Shown: in pieces, positions 16,319 to 25,055 of the stretch
Position numbering within the stretch: the first letter of the stretch is position 1
How the letters are laid out: each line of letters begins with the position of its first letter
From: JAEUMD01 sp050250815
Lineage (GTDB): Bacteria > Pseudomonadota > Alphaproteobacteria > Rhizobiales > Hyphomicrobiaceae
Direction: 5' to 3'
Length of the DNA: 64,000 nt
Assembly (NCBI GenBank): GCA_050250815.1
Contig: JBFWNY010000009.1
Coordinates: 1 to 64,000, forward strand
Translations under genes and position numbers: made by a program
Notes under the pieces: generated by a model
Seen by the model: the letters and a program-made list of their open reading frames with translations, nothing else
What the model was told of the DNA's origin: nothing
Database searches by the model: none

Positions 16319-17374
16319 ATGGCACGCAAACGAGCAGGCGCCGCGGACGTCGGCCACCGGCAACTGACCCCGCCGGGACTGTTCCTCATCCGTATGCTCA
16401 TCTTCCTGACGCTCGTCGGCTTCATCGCCGCCATCCTGCACGAGCGGCTGCTCGTCGCCATCAAGACCAATCCAGGCCTCAATGGCCTCATCGTCGCCGT
16501 CCTGCTGTTCGGCGTCATGTACGCCTTCCGGCAGGTGATCCGCCTCTATCCCGAAATCCGCTGGGTCAACGACTTCCGCATAGCCGACCCCGGCATCGCC
16601 ATGTCGCACAAGCCGCGACTGCTGCTGCCCATGGCGACCATGCTGCGCGATCGCACGGGTTCGATCTCGCTGTCGACGGCCTCGATGTCCTCGATCATGG
16701 ACTCGCTCAGCGCGCGCCTCGACGAAGCCCGCGACACCGGACGCTATCTGGTGGGGCTGCTAGTCTTCCTCGGTCTGCTCGGCACGTTCTGGGGGCTGCT
16801 GGAGACGATCCAGTCGGTCGGCGGCGTGATCGGCGCCATCGATACGCGCTCGGGCGATACGGTGACGCTGTTCGACGACCTGAAGAATGGCCTCGCCGCG
16901 CCGCTCAAGGGCATGGGCACGGCCTTCTCCTCGTCCCTGCTCGGTCTTTCGGGCTCGCTCGTTCTGGGCTTTCTGGAACTGCAGGCGACGCACGCCCACA
17001 ACCGCTTCTACAACGAACTGGAAGAGTGGCTGTCCAATATCACCGAGCTGACGCCGGGCACATCGGGCTCGGCCGAGGTGGTCAACCGGCAGCTTGCGGC
17101 CACGCTGTACGACATGCAGCGCGTGCTCGAGGAACTCAACATCCGCCTGGGCGAACCGGGTGGCGGTGCCCTCTCCCAGGGCGGTGGCACGGCCGGAGCG
17201 GAAGCCCAGAAGGAGGTGCGGCAACTCGCACAGGGCGTGAACCAGCTCGTCAGCCAAATGCGCAACGAGCAGCAGATCGTTCGCGAGTGGGTCGACGAGC
17301 AGGCCGCGCAGCAGTCGGAGGTCGCGCACGTGCTCAAAGAGCTGGCGCAGTCGCTCGATCGCCGGGGAGCCTGA
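16319..17374 (+). CDS. MotA/TolQ/ExbB-like proton channel subunit (non-flagellar)
   Basis: A 351-residue inner-membrane protein. Two hydrophobic segments lie near the N terminus (LIRMLIFLTLVGFIAAIL, GLIVAVLLFGVMYAF) and two near the middle (YLVGLLVFLGLLGTFWGLLETI and the segment around SSSLLGLSGSLVLGFLELQ). The stretch LGTFWGLLETIQSVGG and the following KGMGTAFSSSLLGL resemble the proton-channel core of MotA/ExbB/TolQ. A long C-terminal tail with a Gly-rich break and a coiled-coil-like region follows. GAGAGG precedes the start. Its stop is 3 bases before a MotB/OmpA-like gene, so the two form a stator-like pair. No flagellar genes are nearby. Confidence 0.85.
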   Translation: MARKRAGAADVGHRQLTPPGLFLIRMLIFLTLVGFIAAILHERLLVAIKTNPGLNGLIVAVLLFGVMYAFRQVIRLYPEIRWVNDFRIADPGIAMSHKPRLLLPMATMLRDRTGSISLSTASMSSIMDSLSARLDEARDTGRYLVGLLVFLGLLGTFWGLLETIQSVGGVIGAIDTRSGDTVTLFDDLKNGLAAPLKGMGTAFSSSLLGLSGSLVLGFLELQATHAHNRFYNELEEWLSNITELTPGTSGSAEVVNRQLAATLYDMQRVLEELNIRLGEPGGGALSQGGGTAGAEAQKEVRQLAQGVNQLVSQMRNEQQIVREWVDEQAAQQSEVAHVLKELAQSLDRRGA

Positions 17375-17377
17375 TCC

Positions 17378-18406
17378 ATGGCGCGCGGCCGTGCCAGGCG
17401 CAGCGGCGAGTACGGCGATTTCTGGCCCGGCTACGTCGACGTGCTCTCGACGCTGCTGCTGGTCGTCATCTTCCTCATGTCGATCTTCATGCTGGCACAG
17501 TACTTCGCCGGGCAGGAGGCGAGCGGCAAGGACGACGCGCTGAAGCGCCTCAACCGGCAGATCGCGGAGCTGACGAGCCTGCTGTCGCTGGAGAAGACGC
17601 GGGCCAAGTCATCCGCCGACGAACTGGCGGAGTTGCAGGCGTCCCTGTCCACACTGAAGGAAGAGAATGCGCGCATATCGGGGTTCGCGCTCACTGGAGA
17701 CGCGCGCGCCAAGACACAGGCCGAACGCATCGGCAGCCTGGAGAGCGATCTGGAGTCGCAGAAGAAGGTATCGGACGAGGCGCTCGCCAAGGTCGACCTG
17801 CTGAACCAGCAGTTGCTCGCGCTCCGCCGCCAGATCGCCGCGCTCAACGACGCCCTGGAAGCCTCCGAGAAAAAGGACCAGGAATCGCAGGACCGAATCA
17901 AGGACCTAGGCAGCCGCCTCAATGCCGCGCTTGCCCGCCAGGTGCAGGAATTGCAGCGCTACCGCTCCGACTTCTTTGGGCGCCTGCGCGAACAGCTCAA
18001 GGAGCGCAAGGACATCCGAGTCGTCGGCGACCGCTTCGTGTTCGAGAGCGAGGTGCTGTTCCCATCAGGCCAGGCCACCATGACGCCCGAGGGCCTGTCC
18101 GCGATGGATGAGCTCGCCCGCGCCATCATCGATCTGTCACACCAGATTCCTTCCGAGATCGACTGGGTGCTGCAGGTCGATGGTCATACCGACATCCGGC
18201 CGATCAACTCCGCGCAGTTCCCCTCCAACTGGGAGCTGTCGACCGCGCGCGCGGTCTCTGTCGTCAAATATCTGGTCTCGCGCGGAGTGCCGGCCAGACG
18301 CGTCGTGGCCGCTGGCTACGGCGAGTTCCAGCCGCTCGAGCAGGGCAACGACGAGGACACGCTGCGCAAGAACCGGCGCATCGAGTTGAAACTCACGAGC
18401 CGCTAG
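17378..18406 (+). CDS. MotB/OmpA-like peptidoglycan-binding protein with coiled coil
   Basis: A 342-residue protein with one membrane helix near the N terminus (VDVLSTLLLVVIFLMSIFML), a long coiled coil (residues ~45-200, with repeated heptads of Leu and charged residues) and a C-terminal OmpA/MotB domain with VDGHTD and the NWELSTARAVSVVKYL and RKNRRIELKL motifs that bind peptidoglycan. The N-terminal GYVDVLSTLL segment resembles the MotB plug region, but the usual MotB aspartate context is altered by the extended coiled coil. It is translationally close to the MotA/ExbB-like gene. Together they could power an envelope process; the process is unknown. Confidence 0.87.
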   Translation: MARGRARRSGEYGDFWPGYVDVLSTLLLVVIFLMSIFMLAQYFAGQEASGKDDALKRLNRQIAELTSLLSLEKTRAKSSADELAELQASLSTLKEENARISGFALTGDARAKTQAERIGSLESDLESQKKVSDEALAKVDLLNQQLLALRRQIAALNDALEASEKKDQESQDRIKDLGSRLNAALARQVQELQRYRSDFFGRLREQLKERKDIRVVGDRFVFESEVLFPSGQATMTPEGLSAMDELARAIIDLSHQIPSEIDWVLQVDGHTDIRPINSAQFPSNWELSTARAVSVVKYLVSRGVPARRVVAAGYGEFQPLEQGNDEDTLRKNRRIELKLTSR

Positions 18407-18554
18407 CGGCCGAACTCGTCTTGCCGTCGAATGAACTCCGCTCAGGCCCGCTTGTGACCCTGAACTGGCATCGCAGCGAAGTTGCTTGAGCAGCTCGATC
18501 GCTTCTGCTTGAGTCACGTTCGCCAATGTAAGGTTGATTGCACTGGGGGCATGG

Positions 18555-19082
18555 ATGTCAAATGAGACGCCAAATAGAGAGCTTATCGAAATATACAAGA
18601 TTTATAGATCGTATGAAGAGCACGAAAACGACCTGCTCAACCATCGAACAGGATGGCTGGTAACCGTTCAGTCAGTTCTGCTCGCGACCTTTGGGTTTTC
18701 TTTTCAGAAGCACTTGGAAATTCTGCAAAAGGTGCTTGCCGTGCCCCCATCAGCCGAGAAGGCTGATATGCAGAATGCTCTATTTCAATTTAAGATCTTT
18801 CTTGCGGCACTTGCGATCATTGGTGTTGTTACATGCTGGGGCTCCTACCGATCCATCAAGGCGGCCCGCGATGCCCAGATTGCGCTTCGCGACAAATACA
18901 ACGTGGAACACAAGGCCAAAGTTGATGTCACACTGAAACTGCCGCCGATTGCCGGCGGAGGAAGCAAATCCGCTGAGGATGCCGGGAGTAATTTTGCCTA
19001 CTTTCTTCCAGGATTCTTCGCCATCCGGTGGGTAATCGTGCTTTTCGGTATTTTACTCGGTGTCAGAGTGCAATTCTCTTGA
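18555..19082 (+). CDS. Orphan membrane protein of unknown function (AT-richer)
   Basis: A 175-residue protein with an N-terminal amphipathic/charged region (ELIEIYKIYRSYEEHENDLL) and three hydrophobic segments: TGWLVTVQSVLLATFGFSF, FKIFLAALAIIGVVTCWGS and WVIVLFGILLGVRV. The ATG at 18555 is preceded by a GGGGG ribosome-binding stretch. Base composition and codon use are clearly more AT-rich than in neighbouring genes (for example TTT, AAA and ATT codons), which suggests horizontal acquisition. I do not recognise the family. It stands alone between the MotB-like gene and a stretch carrying a small palindromic repeat. Confidence 0.75.
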   Translation: MSNETPNRELIEIYKIYRSYEEHENDLLNHRTGWLVTVQSVLLATFGFSFQKHLEILQKVLAVPPSAEKADMQNALFQFKIFLAALAIIGVVTCWGSYRSIKAARDAQIALRDKYNVEHKAKVDVTLKLPPIAGGGSKSAEDAGSNFAYFLPGFFAIRWVIVLFGILLGVRVQFS

Positions 19083-19450
19083 AGGTCGCAGCAGTTGAAG
19101 TTCTGCACACGGCTGCCGTGGCGCGATCGACGATTGGGATGGCAGCGAGTTTCCGCTAAGGCCCATTGCAGACATTAAGCCCCGCAGTTGCGACCCCCAC
19201 GCCTGTTATCCTCGGGCTTGTCTCGAGGACCCATCGTGCTGCAGTGTCACGTCGGGTGGTTTGTATGCTTGGCCCAGAAACCCGCGCCAGTGGTTCAATT
19301 TTCCAATGAGACATGGACAAGTTTTTCGCCCCTCAATTGTCCGAACTTACGGTTTGCGGGGCGAAGGAGTTGTCCCCCAACCCGGATTACCTAGCGCATG
19401 CAATCTGGAGCCACATCGCCGGTCTTTCCGGACTCACCCGCGCATCGCGC
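19083..19450. other. Intergenic region with a small palindromic repeat
   Basis: No convincing gene. The stretch is of mixed composition and holds one short palindrome at 19209-19229 (see that entry). Open frames on either strand have no ribosome-binding site and unlikely composition. Confidence 0.5.
19209..19229. repeat. Short alphaproteobacterial-type palindrome
   Basis: TCCTCGGG at 19209-19216 and CTCGAGGA at 19222-19229 form an 8-base inverted repeat with one mismatch around CTTGT. It resembles a family of scattered intergenic palindromes in Rhizobiales that read like TCCTCGGG...CCGAGGA. I see only one copy of this exact type in the window, so assignment to a repeat family is from memory. 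Confidence 0.45.
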
Positions 19451-20218
19451 TCAGACGGCAAGGCCTTCGCGCCACGAAAGACCGTCGAGTGTGTTGGCGC
19501 GCGGACGGTACTCGCAGCCTACCCAGCCGCCAAAGCCCGTTGCATCAATCGCCGCGAACAACGCTGGCACGTCAAGCTCACTGGGCACCGGCTCGCCGCG
19601 GTCGGGCGGCCCGGCTATCTGGTAGTGCGCGACGATCGGATGAAAGCGCGCGATAGCCCCGGCCGCGTCTCCCTCCATGCGATGGCGATGGTAGAGGTCG
19701 AGCTGCAGGCGCACGCTGTCCGAGCCGACTTCGTCGATGAGGGCAGCGGCATCCTCCGTGCGTGAGATGAGATAGCCCGGCATGTCGAATGTGTTGATCG
19801 GTTCCACCAGCAGCGTGATGCCCAGGCCGCGAACCGCCGCGGCGGCGGCCCGCAGGTTGCGCACGTAAGTGGCGCGCTGCGCGCCATGCGCCTCAAGGCC
19901 CGCCATGACATGGAGCTGCCGGCAGCCAATCTTCCCTGCGTAGCCGATCGCCTGGGTGAGAGCCGCCTCGAATTCCGCCTCGCGGCCAGTGATGGCTGCA
20001 AGCCCGCGCTCACCCTTGTCCCAAATGCCAGGCGAGACGTTGAACAGCACCGGCTGCAATTCGTGCGCGTCGAGCAAGTCGCGTATCTCGGCCGGCTCGT
20101 AGGCATAGGGAAACAGCATCTCGACGCCACGGAAGCCTGCTTCCGCGGCCGCGGCGAAGCGCTCCAAGAACGGCAGTTCGGCGAACAGGAAGCTCAGGTT
20201 GGCGGCCAGACGTGGCAT
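19451..20218 (-). CDS. hyi: Hydroxypyruvate isomerase family protein
   Basis: A 255-residue xylose-isomerase-like TIM barrel that interconverts hydroxypyruvate and tartronate semialdehyde, or a related sugar acid. The family N terminus (MPRLAANLSFLFAELPFLERF), GFRGVEMLFPY, LLVEPINTFDMPGY and LQLDLYHRH are present, providing the metal-binding Glu, Asp and His positions, and GCEYRP lies near the C terminus. Related OtnI enzymes isomerise 2-dehydrotetronate, so the exact substrate is uncertain. It precedes arfB by 12 bases in the gene order on the minus strand. Confidence 0.88.
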   Translation of the reverse strand: MPRLAANLSFLFAELPFLERFAAAAEAGFRGVEMLFPYAYEPAEIRDLLDAHELQPVLFNVSPGIWDKGERGLAAITGREAEFEAALTQAIGYAGKIGCRQLHVMAGLEAHGAQRATYVRNLRAAAAAVRGLGITLLVEPINTFDMPGYLISRTEDAAALIDEVGSDSVRLQLDLYHRHRMEGDAAGAIARFHPIVAHYQIAGPPDRGEPVPSELDVPALFAAIDATGFGGWVGCEYRPRANTLDGLSWREGLAV

Positions 20219-20230
20219 CGGCTCACTTCT

Positions 20231-20650
20231 TCACTCGTCGCCGCGCGACGAGCGCAGCTTCTTCACCTGCCCGCGCCGGCCCTTGGCATCGAGCCGGCGG
20301 GTCTTGGAGGCGAGCGTCGGACGCGTCTTGACGCGCGGCTTGGGGGGCACCGCTGCGGCACGCACGACATCGGCAAGCCGGCTGCGGGCGTCCTCGCGAT
20401 TGCGCTCCTGCGTCCGGAAGCGGTCGGCGCGAATGACGATGATGCCGTCATCGGTCATGCGCCGGTCGGCGGTCGCGAGAATGCGCTGACGCACCGCGTC
20501 GGGCAGCGAGGGCGAGCGCGCGACGTCGAAGCGCAGCTCGACGGCGGTCGCGACCTTGTTGACGTTCTGCCCACCGGGACCGGACGCGCGGATGAAGCGC
20601 TCCTCCAGCTCCGCATCATCGATGTGAATGCGATCGGTCACTCTCAGCAT
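20231..20650 (-). CDS. arfB: Peptidyl-tRNA hydrolase ArfB (YaeJ)
   Basis: A 139-residue ribosome-rescue factor that hydrolyses peptidyl-tRNA on stalled ribosomes lacking a stop codon. The catalytic GGQ motif is in RASGPGGQNVNKVATAVELRF (glycines 26-27, glutamine 28), and the basic C-terminal tail (KTRRLDAKGRRGQVKKLRSS) that enters the empty mRNA channel is present. Length is normal. It lies 4 bases from the flavin reductase gene and 12 from the isomerase gene on the same strand. Confidence 0.95.
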   Translation of the reverse strand: MLRVTDRIHIDDAELEERFIRASGPGGQNVNKVATAVELRFDVARSPSLPDAVRQRILATADRRMTDDGIIVIRADRFRTQERNREDARSRLADVVRAAAVPPKPRVKTRPTLASKTRRLDAKGRRGQVKKLRSSRGDE

Positions 20651-20654
20651 GACA

Positions 20655-21170
20655 TCACCGAGGGCCGAGGTTCCAGTAGTCGCCGCGGAAGTAGAGCAGC
20701 GGCTCGGCCTCGGCGCGCATCAGTCCGTCGACGACGCGGCCGATGAAGATCGAATGCGTCGTGAAGCCATGCTGCTCGAGCAATTCGCAATCGAGGCTCG
20801 CCAGGGCTCCTGCCAGAACCGGCGCCCCGGTGGCGAGCCGCTTCCATTCAAGGCCGGCGAAGCGCGCTTCGCCCGTCTCACCCGACTTCCCCGCGAAGCG
20901 TTCCGCAACCGCCTGCTGGTCGCTCGCCAGGATGTTGACCGAGAACGCGCGCGCCCGCGAGATGACGTCGTGGGCGCCGGCCGTGCGCTGGACGCAAACG
21001 AGCACGGTCGGCGGGCTGTCGGACAGCGACGAGAACGCGGTTGCGGTGAGGCCGGCGCGCTCGTCGCCGATGCCACAGGCCACGACGGTAACGGCGCCTG
21101 CCTGATGGCGCATCAGCGCGCGGTAGGCCTGCGATGAAATGCCGGCCTTGTCGCGCGTGGATTTGGTCAT
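20655..21170 (-). CDS. Flavin reductase family protein (FMN-binding split barrel)
   Basis: A 171-residue flavin reductase-like protein. The N-terminal region (YRALMRHQAGAVTVVACG) and GLTATAFSSLSDSPPTVLVCV carry the flavin-binding pattern, followed by FSVNILASDQ and a C-terminal PLLYFRGDYWNL. Members reduce FMN or FAD with NAD(P)H for a partner monooxygenase or act as stand-alone oxidoreductases. I chose the ATG at 21170 because the frame upstream of it is Arg/Pro-rich noise. No monooxygenase partner is adjacent. Confidence 0.88.
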   Translation of the reverse strand: MTKSTRDKAGISSQAYRALMRHQAGAVTVVACGIGDERAGLTATAFSSLSDSPPTVLVCVQRTAGAHDVISRARAFSVNILASDQQAVAERFAGKSGETGEARFAGLEWKRLATGAPVLAGALASLDCELLEQHGFTTHSIFIGRVVDGLMRAEAEPLLYFRGDYWNLGPR

Positions 21171-21280
21171 CGCCGTCACTTGCAACGTCCTCTGAAGGCT
21201 AACGGACGCGTAGATATAAGGGTTCCTCCGCGTGATTGCATGCGAAACGTCGGCGCGAGGTTGAGTGCGAGCCCACGGCG

Positions 21281-22954
21281 CTACTCTCGCCGTCCGCGGT
21301 GCGGGCCACCGCGCCGCAGCAGCCCGGGTTGCATATCCGCAAGGATGGCACGCGCCGCATTGCGGCCCGGTAGCCCGGTGACGCCGCCGCCCGGATGAGC
21401 GCCCGATCCGCACAGATAAAGCCCTGCAACCGGCATGCGGTAGTCCGCGTGGCCGAGTACGGGTCGCAAGGCGTAGAGCTGCCCGAGCGATAGCTGGCCG
21501 TGGAAGATGTCGCCGTCGATCAGCCCGAAGCGGGTCTCCAAATCGAGCGGTGATAAAACTTGCCGGCCCAGGATGCTCGCGCGGAAGTTGGGCGCGTGTG
21601 CCGTCACGGTTCCGATGACGACGTCGGCGAAGGCCTGCTTCTCGGCCGGATCGGCCCAGCTTCGGCCGCCGGGCAGATGGGGTGCTACGTGCTGGACGAA
21701 GAGGCTCGCCACGTGTTGCCCTGGCGGAGCCAGCGCGGGGTCGAGGGTCGAGGGGATGAGCATCTCGACGACGGGCTGCCTTGCCCAGCCGTGTGCACGC
21801 GCATCCACGTAGGCTTGTTCCAGGTAGGCCAGCGTCGGGCCTATGACGATGCCCGCCCCGTGATGCGCGGCCGCGGTGCGGCCGGGCCGACAAGTGAAGT
21901 CGGGCAACTCGGACAGTGCAACATTCATGCGGAAGGTGCCCGAGCCCGACTTAATGCCCGTGAAGGCCGCACGCGTCGTCTCGGTTACGGCGCCCGCCGG
22001 CACGAGGCGCGAAAAGAGCAGCTTGGGCGGAACACCCGCGGCCACGGCCCGCGCTTGGATTACGCTGCCATCGGTAAGGCGGACCCCGCCAACGGCATCG
22101 TCGTTCTCAACTAGGATCGAAGCCACCTCCGTCTCGGTGCGTATCCTGGCGCCTGCCTCGACAGCCGCCGCCGCCATCGCCTGTGTAATGGCCCCCATGC
22201 CGCCACGGGCATGGCCCCACATGCCGGGCTTGCCGTTGACCTCACCAAAGCAGTGATGGAGCAGCACGTAGGCCGTGCCGGGCGTCGAAGGGGCGGCATA
22301 GGCCCCGACGATGCCGTCGAAGGCGAACGCGCCCTTGACGACCTCGCTCTCGAACCAGCGCGACAGGAAATCTTCCGCGCTCGTGGTCATCAACTCGGCC
22401 AGGAGGCGCTGGTCGGCCAGCGGCCGCCGGGCCAGGTGCCGGCCGACACGACCGGCCCGCAGCGCCTCGATGAGACCACCACCGGCGTTGGGCGGTGCCT
22501 CGTCCATGAGATCGCGGAGAACGCCGGCCGCACGGTCGAGAGCTGCCTCGTACCCGGGCAAGGCCGCCGCGTCACGGGCGGAGAACGGTGCAATGGCCGC
22601 CTGCCTCGCTGCTATGCCGAACGGCATCAGCAGCCCGTGCTTCTCGTCGATCGGCCAGAAGTTGGCCGCCGGGCGCTCCAGAACTTCGAGCCCGTGCCGA
22701 GCGAGTTGCATGTCGGCGATCACGCGAGGACTCAGCAGGCTGACCGTGTAGCTGGCGACCGAATTACGAAAACCGGGATGAAACTCCTCCGTGACGGCCG
22801 CACCGCCCACGACCGGGTTTTTCTCGAGGACGACCACGTCGAGCCCGGCGCGCGCCAGATAGAACGCGGCAACAAGCGCGTTATGCCCGCCACCCACAAT
22901 GGCGACATCATGCGGTGGGGAGGCGCCGGTGGAGGCCGATGTCCGTTCGTTCAT
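21281..22954 (-). CDS. Phytoene desaturase-like NAD(P)/FAD-dependent oxidoreductase (PYROXD2-like)
   Basis: A 557-residue FAD-dependent amine oxidase-like enzyme. The dinucleotide-binding motif VAIVGGGHNALVAAFYLARAG opens the protein after a 17-residue leader. The GGAAVTEEFHPGF motif follows. The C-terminal FAD-contact sequence LYLCGSGAHPGGGVTGLPG is typical of carotenoid-desaturase-like proteins and human PYROXD2. No carotenoid synthesis genes are nearby, so a carotenoid role is not supported. It is a single gene 110 bases upstream of the flavin reductase gene on the same strand. Confidence 0.9.
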   Translation of the reverse strand: MNERTSASTGASPPHDVAIVGGGHNALVAAFYLARAGLDVVVLEKNPVVGGAAVTEEFHPGFRNSVASYTVSLLSPRVIADMQLARHGLEVLERPAANFWPIDEKHGLLMPFGIAARQAAIAPFSARDAAALPGYEAALDRAAGVLRDLMDEAPPNAGGGLIEALRAGRVGRHLARRPLADQRLLAELMTTSAEDFLSRWFESEVVKGAFAFDGIVGAYAAPSTPGTAYVLLHHCFGEVNGKPGMWGHARGGMGAITQAMAAAAVEAGARIRTETEVASILVENDDAVGGVRLTDGSVIQARAVAAGVPPKLLFSRLVPAGAVTETTRAAFTGIKSGSGTFRMNVALSELPDFTCRPGRTAAAHHGAGIVIGPTLAYLEQAYVDARAHGWARQPVVEMLIPSTLDPALAPPGQHVASLFVQHVAPHLPGGRSWADPAEKQAFADVVIGTVTAHAPNFRASILGRQVLSPLDLETRFGLIDGDIFHGQLSLGQLYALRPVLGHADYRMPVAGLYLCGSGAHPGGGVTGLPGRNAARAILADMQPGLLRRGGPHRGRRE

Positions 22955-23168
22955 GGCCGGCGTTGTCGCTCGGAATGTGCCCCGCTGGCAACTGAGCGGC
23001 CGAGAATCCGCCGCGATCGCCGACCAGAATGCGCACTTGGCCTGACGCGCCTCGATGGTCGCGTTAGGATGTCGTCAAGCGCTTCCGTCTAGTCTGTCGG
23101 GTGCGGTTCCCGTATCGGAGACTTGGGACGAGCCGTCGAAAGCGCGCTTCACGATCTGGGATCTCGCG

Positions 23169-23432
23169 ATGAGCACTGCCGCCGAGGCTCCAAGGGTTTC
23201 CGTCTCCGGCACCACCGGGCGCCGGGACGAGGCTGCCCACAGCGCCGCGACGCGTCTTGCTGGCCTCACGCTGATGGCCGGATTGCCAGCGCTTTTCTGG
23301 ACGGGATTGATCGGTGTCGGCTTTTCCGTTGCCGGAAGTCCCTTGAGCGCGGCCACTCTCGGCAAGATTTCGCTCGGTCTCGCCGCCTTCCTCGTCGTCG
23401 TCTGCGCGGCTGTCACTTCGCGTCCGGACTGA
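23169..23432 (+). CDS. Small membrane protein of unknown function
   Basis: An 87-residue protein with two hydrophobic segments: LAGLTLMAGLPALFWTGLIGVGFSV and GKISLGLAAFLVVVCAAV, separated by a short loop. The N-terminal 30 residues are Ser/Thr-rich and hydrophilic. I use the ATG at 23169, with GGGATC a few bases upstream; a longer form from 23055 is possible but begins in noise-like sequence. Function unknown. It lies convergent with the Cys-rich peptide gene. Confidence 0.6.
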   Translation: MSTAAEAPRVSVSGTTGRRDEAAHSAATRLAGLTLMAGLPALFWTGLIGVGFSVAGSPLSAATLGKISLGLAAFLVVVCAAVTSRPD

Positions 23433-23459
23433 ACGACGCGAGCGGCCTCCCGCCGAGGA

Positions 23460-23750
23460 TCAACCGCCCCAGCTGCAGGTCAGCCGCTGGCAGTTGCGTC
23501 GCCTGTCGCCCACCGAACAGCGCGCCGGCACGAAGCGGCATCTTCGGCACGAGTATGACGACAGACAGCCCCGATAGGACCCGCCGCGGCGAAAGTTGCA
23601 GGTGACGACCGTCTGGCAATCGCGCTGCGGATTGATCACCCCGCCCGGACCGACTTGCGCGACAGCCGCCGGCGCGGACACCATCGGCGCGAGCAGCACC
23701 GTGGCGGCGATCAGGGCGGAGATCGGTCGTTGTACGCGCGTCAGTGCCAT
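23460..23750 (-). CDS. Small secreted cysteine-rich protein
   Basis: A 96-residue protein with a clear signal peptide (ISALIAATVLLAPMVSAP, cleavage near AVAQ, about residue 31). The mature ~65 residues hold eight cysteines, all in the C-terminal half (DCQTVVTC, RGCLSSYSCRRCRF, ARCSVG, NCQRLTCSWGG), and are rich in Arg. An even number of cysteines in an exported peptide suggests four disulfides. GGGAG precedes the ATG at good spacing. I recall similar peptides in Rhizobiales but know of no function. It lies downstream of ilvE on the same strand. Confidence 0.75.
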   Translation of the reverse strand: MALTRVQRPISALIAATVLLAPMVSAPAAVAQVGPGGVINPQRDCQTVVTCNFRRGGSYRGCLSSYSCRRCRFVPARCSVGDRRRNCQRLTCSWGG

Positions 23751-23924
23751 CAGCCGGCTCCCATGACCGGCCTCGCGTCAACGCGCGGTCCGGTACATGG
23801 GGGCGAGTGTCCGGCAACACCTCGAATGAGGCAACCGAAGACGGGCGACAGGGCAAACGGTGGCCCAGCGCCTGTGCCCGCGCGGCAACGGGACAGCCGA
23901 TGGACGTGTCGCGATTGCAGGACC

Positions 23925-24821
23925 CTACTCGGCTGCTGCGCGCGCCTTGGGCTGCACCAGCGCCGAATAGTCGGCAACCAGCGCGTGGCAGACGTCCGCC
24001 GGCTGGTAGCGCGCGTCGCCGAGTTCGGAAACAGGTGTCACCTCGGCAGCCGTGCCGGTGAGGAAGCACTCGCTGAAGCTCGCGAGTTCCTCCGGCATGA
24101 TCGTGCGCTCGATCACTTCGAAGCCGCGCTTCTTGGCGAGCCCGATCACCGTGCGGCGCGTAATGCCGTCGAGGAAGCAGTCGGGCGTGGGCGTGTGGAT
24201 GACTCCGTCCTTGACGAAGAAGATGTTGGCGCCGGTGCACTCCGCGACGTGGCCGCGATAGTCCAGCATCAGCGCATCGGCATAGCCCGCGCGCTCGGCG
24301 CGATGCTTCTCGAGCGTGCAGATCATGTAGAGGCCCGCGGCCTTGGTCTTGGCCGGCGCAGTCGCGGGATCGGGCCGCCGGTAGGTCGCGTGCGTGACCC
24401 TGATCCCCTTGAGGCGCTGCTCGATCGGGAAGTACGAGCCCCAATCCCAGGCTGCTACCGCAAAATGGATCTTGGATAGCTGCGCAGAGACACCCATCTG
24501 CTCGCTGCCGCGCCAGGCGATCGGACGCACGTAGGCATTCGTGAGGTTGTTGGCACGCACCGTTTCACGGCACGCCGCATCGATCTGAGCCACCGAGTAG
24601 GGGATCTCGAAGTCCATGGTGCGAGCGCCTGCAATGAGCCGCTCGGTATGCTCGGTCAGCTTGAAGATCTCGCCGTCGTAGGCGCGCTCACCTTCGAACA
24701 CCGCGCTCGCATAGTGCAGGGCGTGCGTCAGCAGGTGCAGCTTCGCCTCGCGCCAGGGGACCAGAGCGCCGTCGAACCAGATGAAACCGTCGCGGTCATG
24801 ATAGGGAACGATATCGGCCAT
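23925..24821 (-). CDS. ilvE: Branched-chain amino acid aminotransferase
   Basis: A 298-residue fold-type IV PLP enzyme that makes leucine, isoleucine and valine from their keto acids. The pattern IWFDGALVPW, the THALHYASAVFEGERAY stretch, YVRPIAWRGSEQMGV and the lysine region (ICTLEKHRAERAGYADALML, AECTGANIFFV) are all present. It is divergent from the petP-like marR gene, a very common alphaproteobacterial arrangement. The 234-base divergent gap holds no leader peptide that I can see. Confidence 0.96.
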   Translation of the reverse strand: MADIVPYHDRDGFIWFDGALVPWREAKLHLLTHALHYASAVFEGERAYDGEIFKLTEHTERLIAGARTMDFEIPYSVAQIDAACRETVRANNLTNAYVRPIAWRGSEQMGVSAQLSKIHFAVAAWDWGSYFPIEQRLKGIRVTHATYRRPDPATAPAKTKAAGLYMICTLEKHRAERAGYADALMLDYRGHVAECTGANIFFVKDGVIHTPTPDCFLDGITRRTVIGLAKKRGFEVIERTIMPEELASFSECFLTGTAAEVTPVSELGDARYQPADVCHALVADYSALVQPKARAAAE

Positions 24822-25055
24822 GCGATGTAACCCCAGCTAGTGATCGAAGCGCAAAGCGCCGCCCGACGCATCGGGCGACGAGGCGGTGAAGGGCAGCGGC
24901 CGAACCGGGCTTGCGCTGTCCCGCGCGGGCTCGCAAAGACGTCCGGCCACGCTCCGCAGCATAACGGCGGCGTCGCTTAACAGTAAGGAAACCGTCGGAA
25001 TTTCTGGCCCAAAACGGGCTTGCCACGACTATCAATCGGCGGCAAATAAGTCAAC

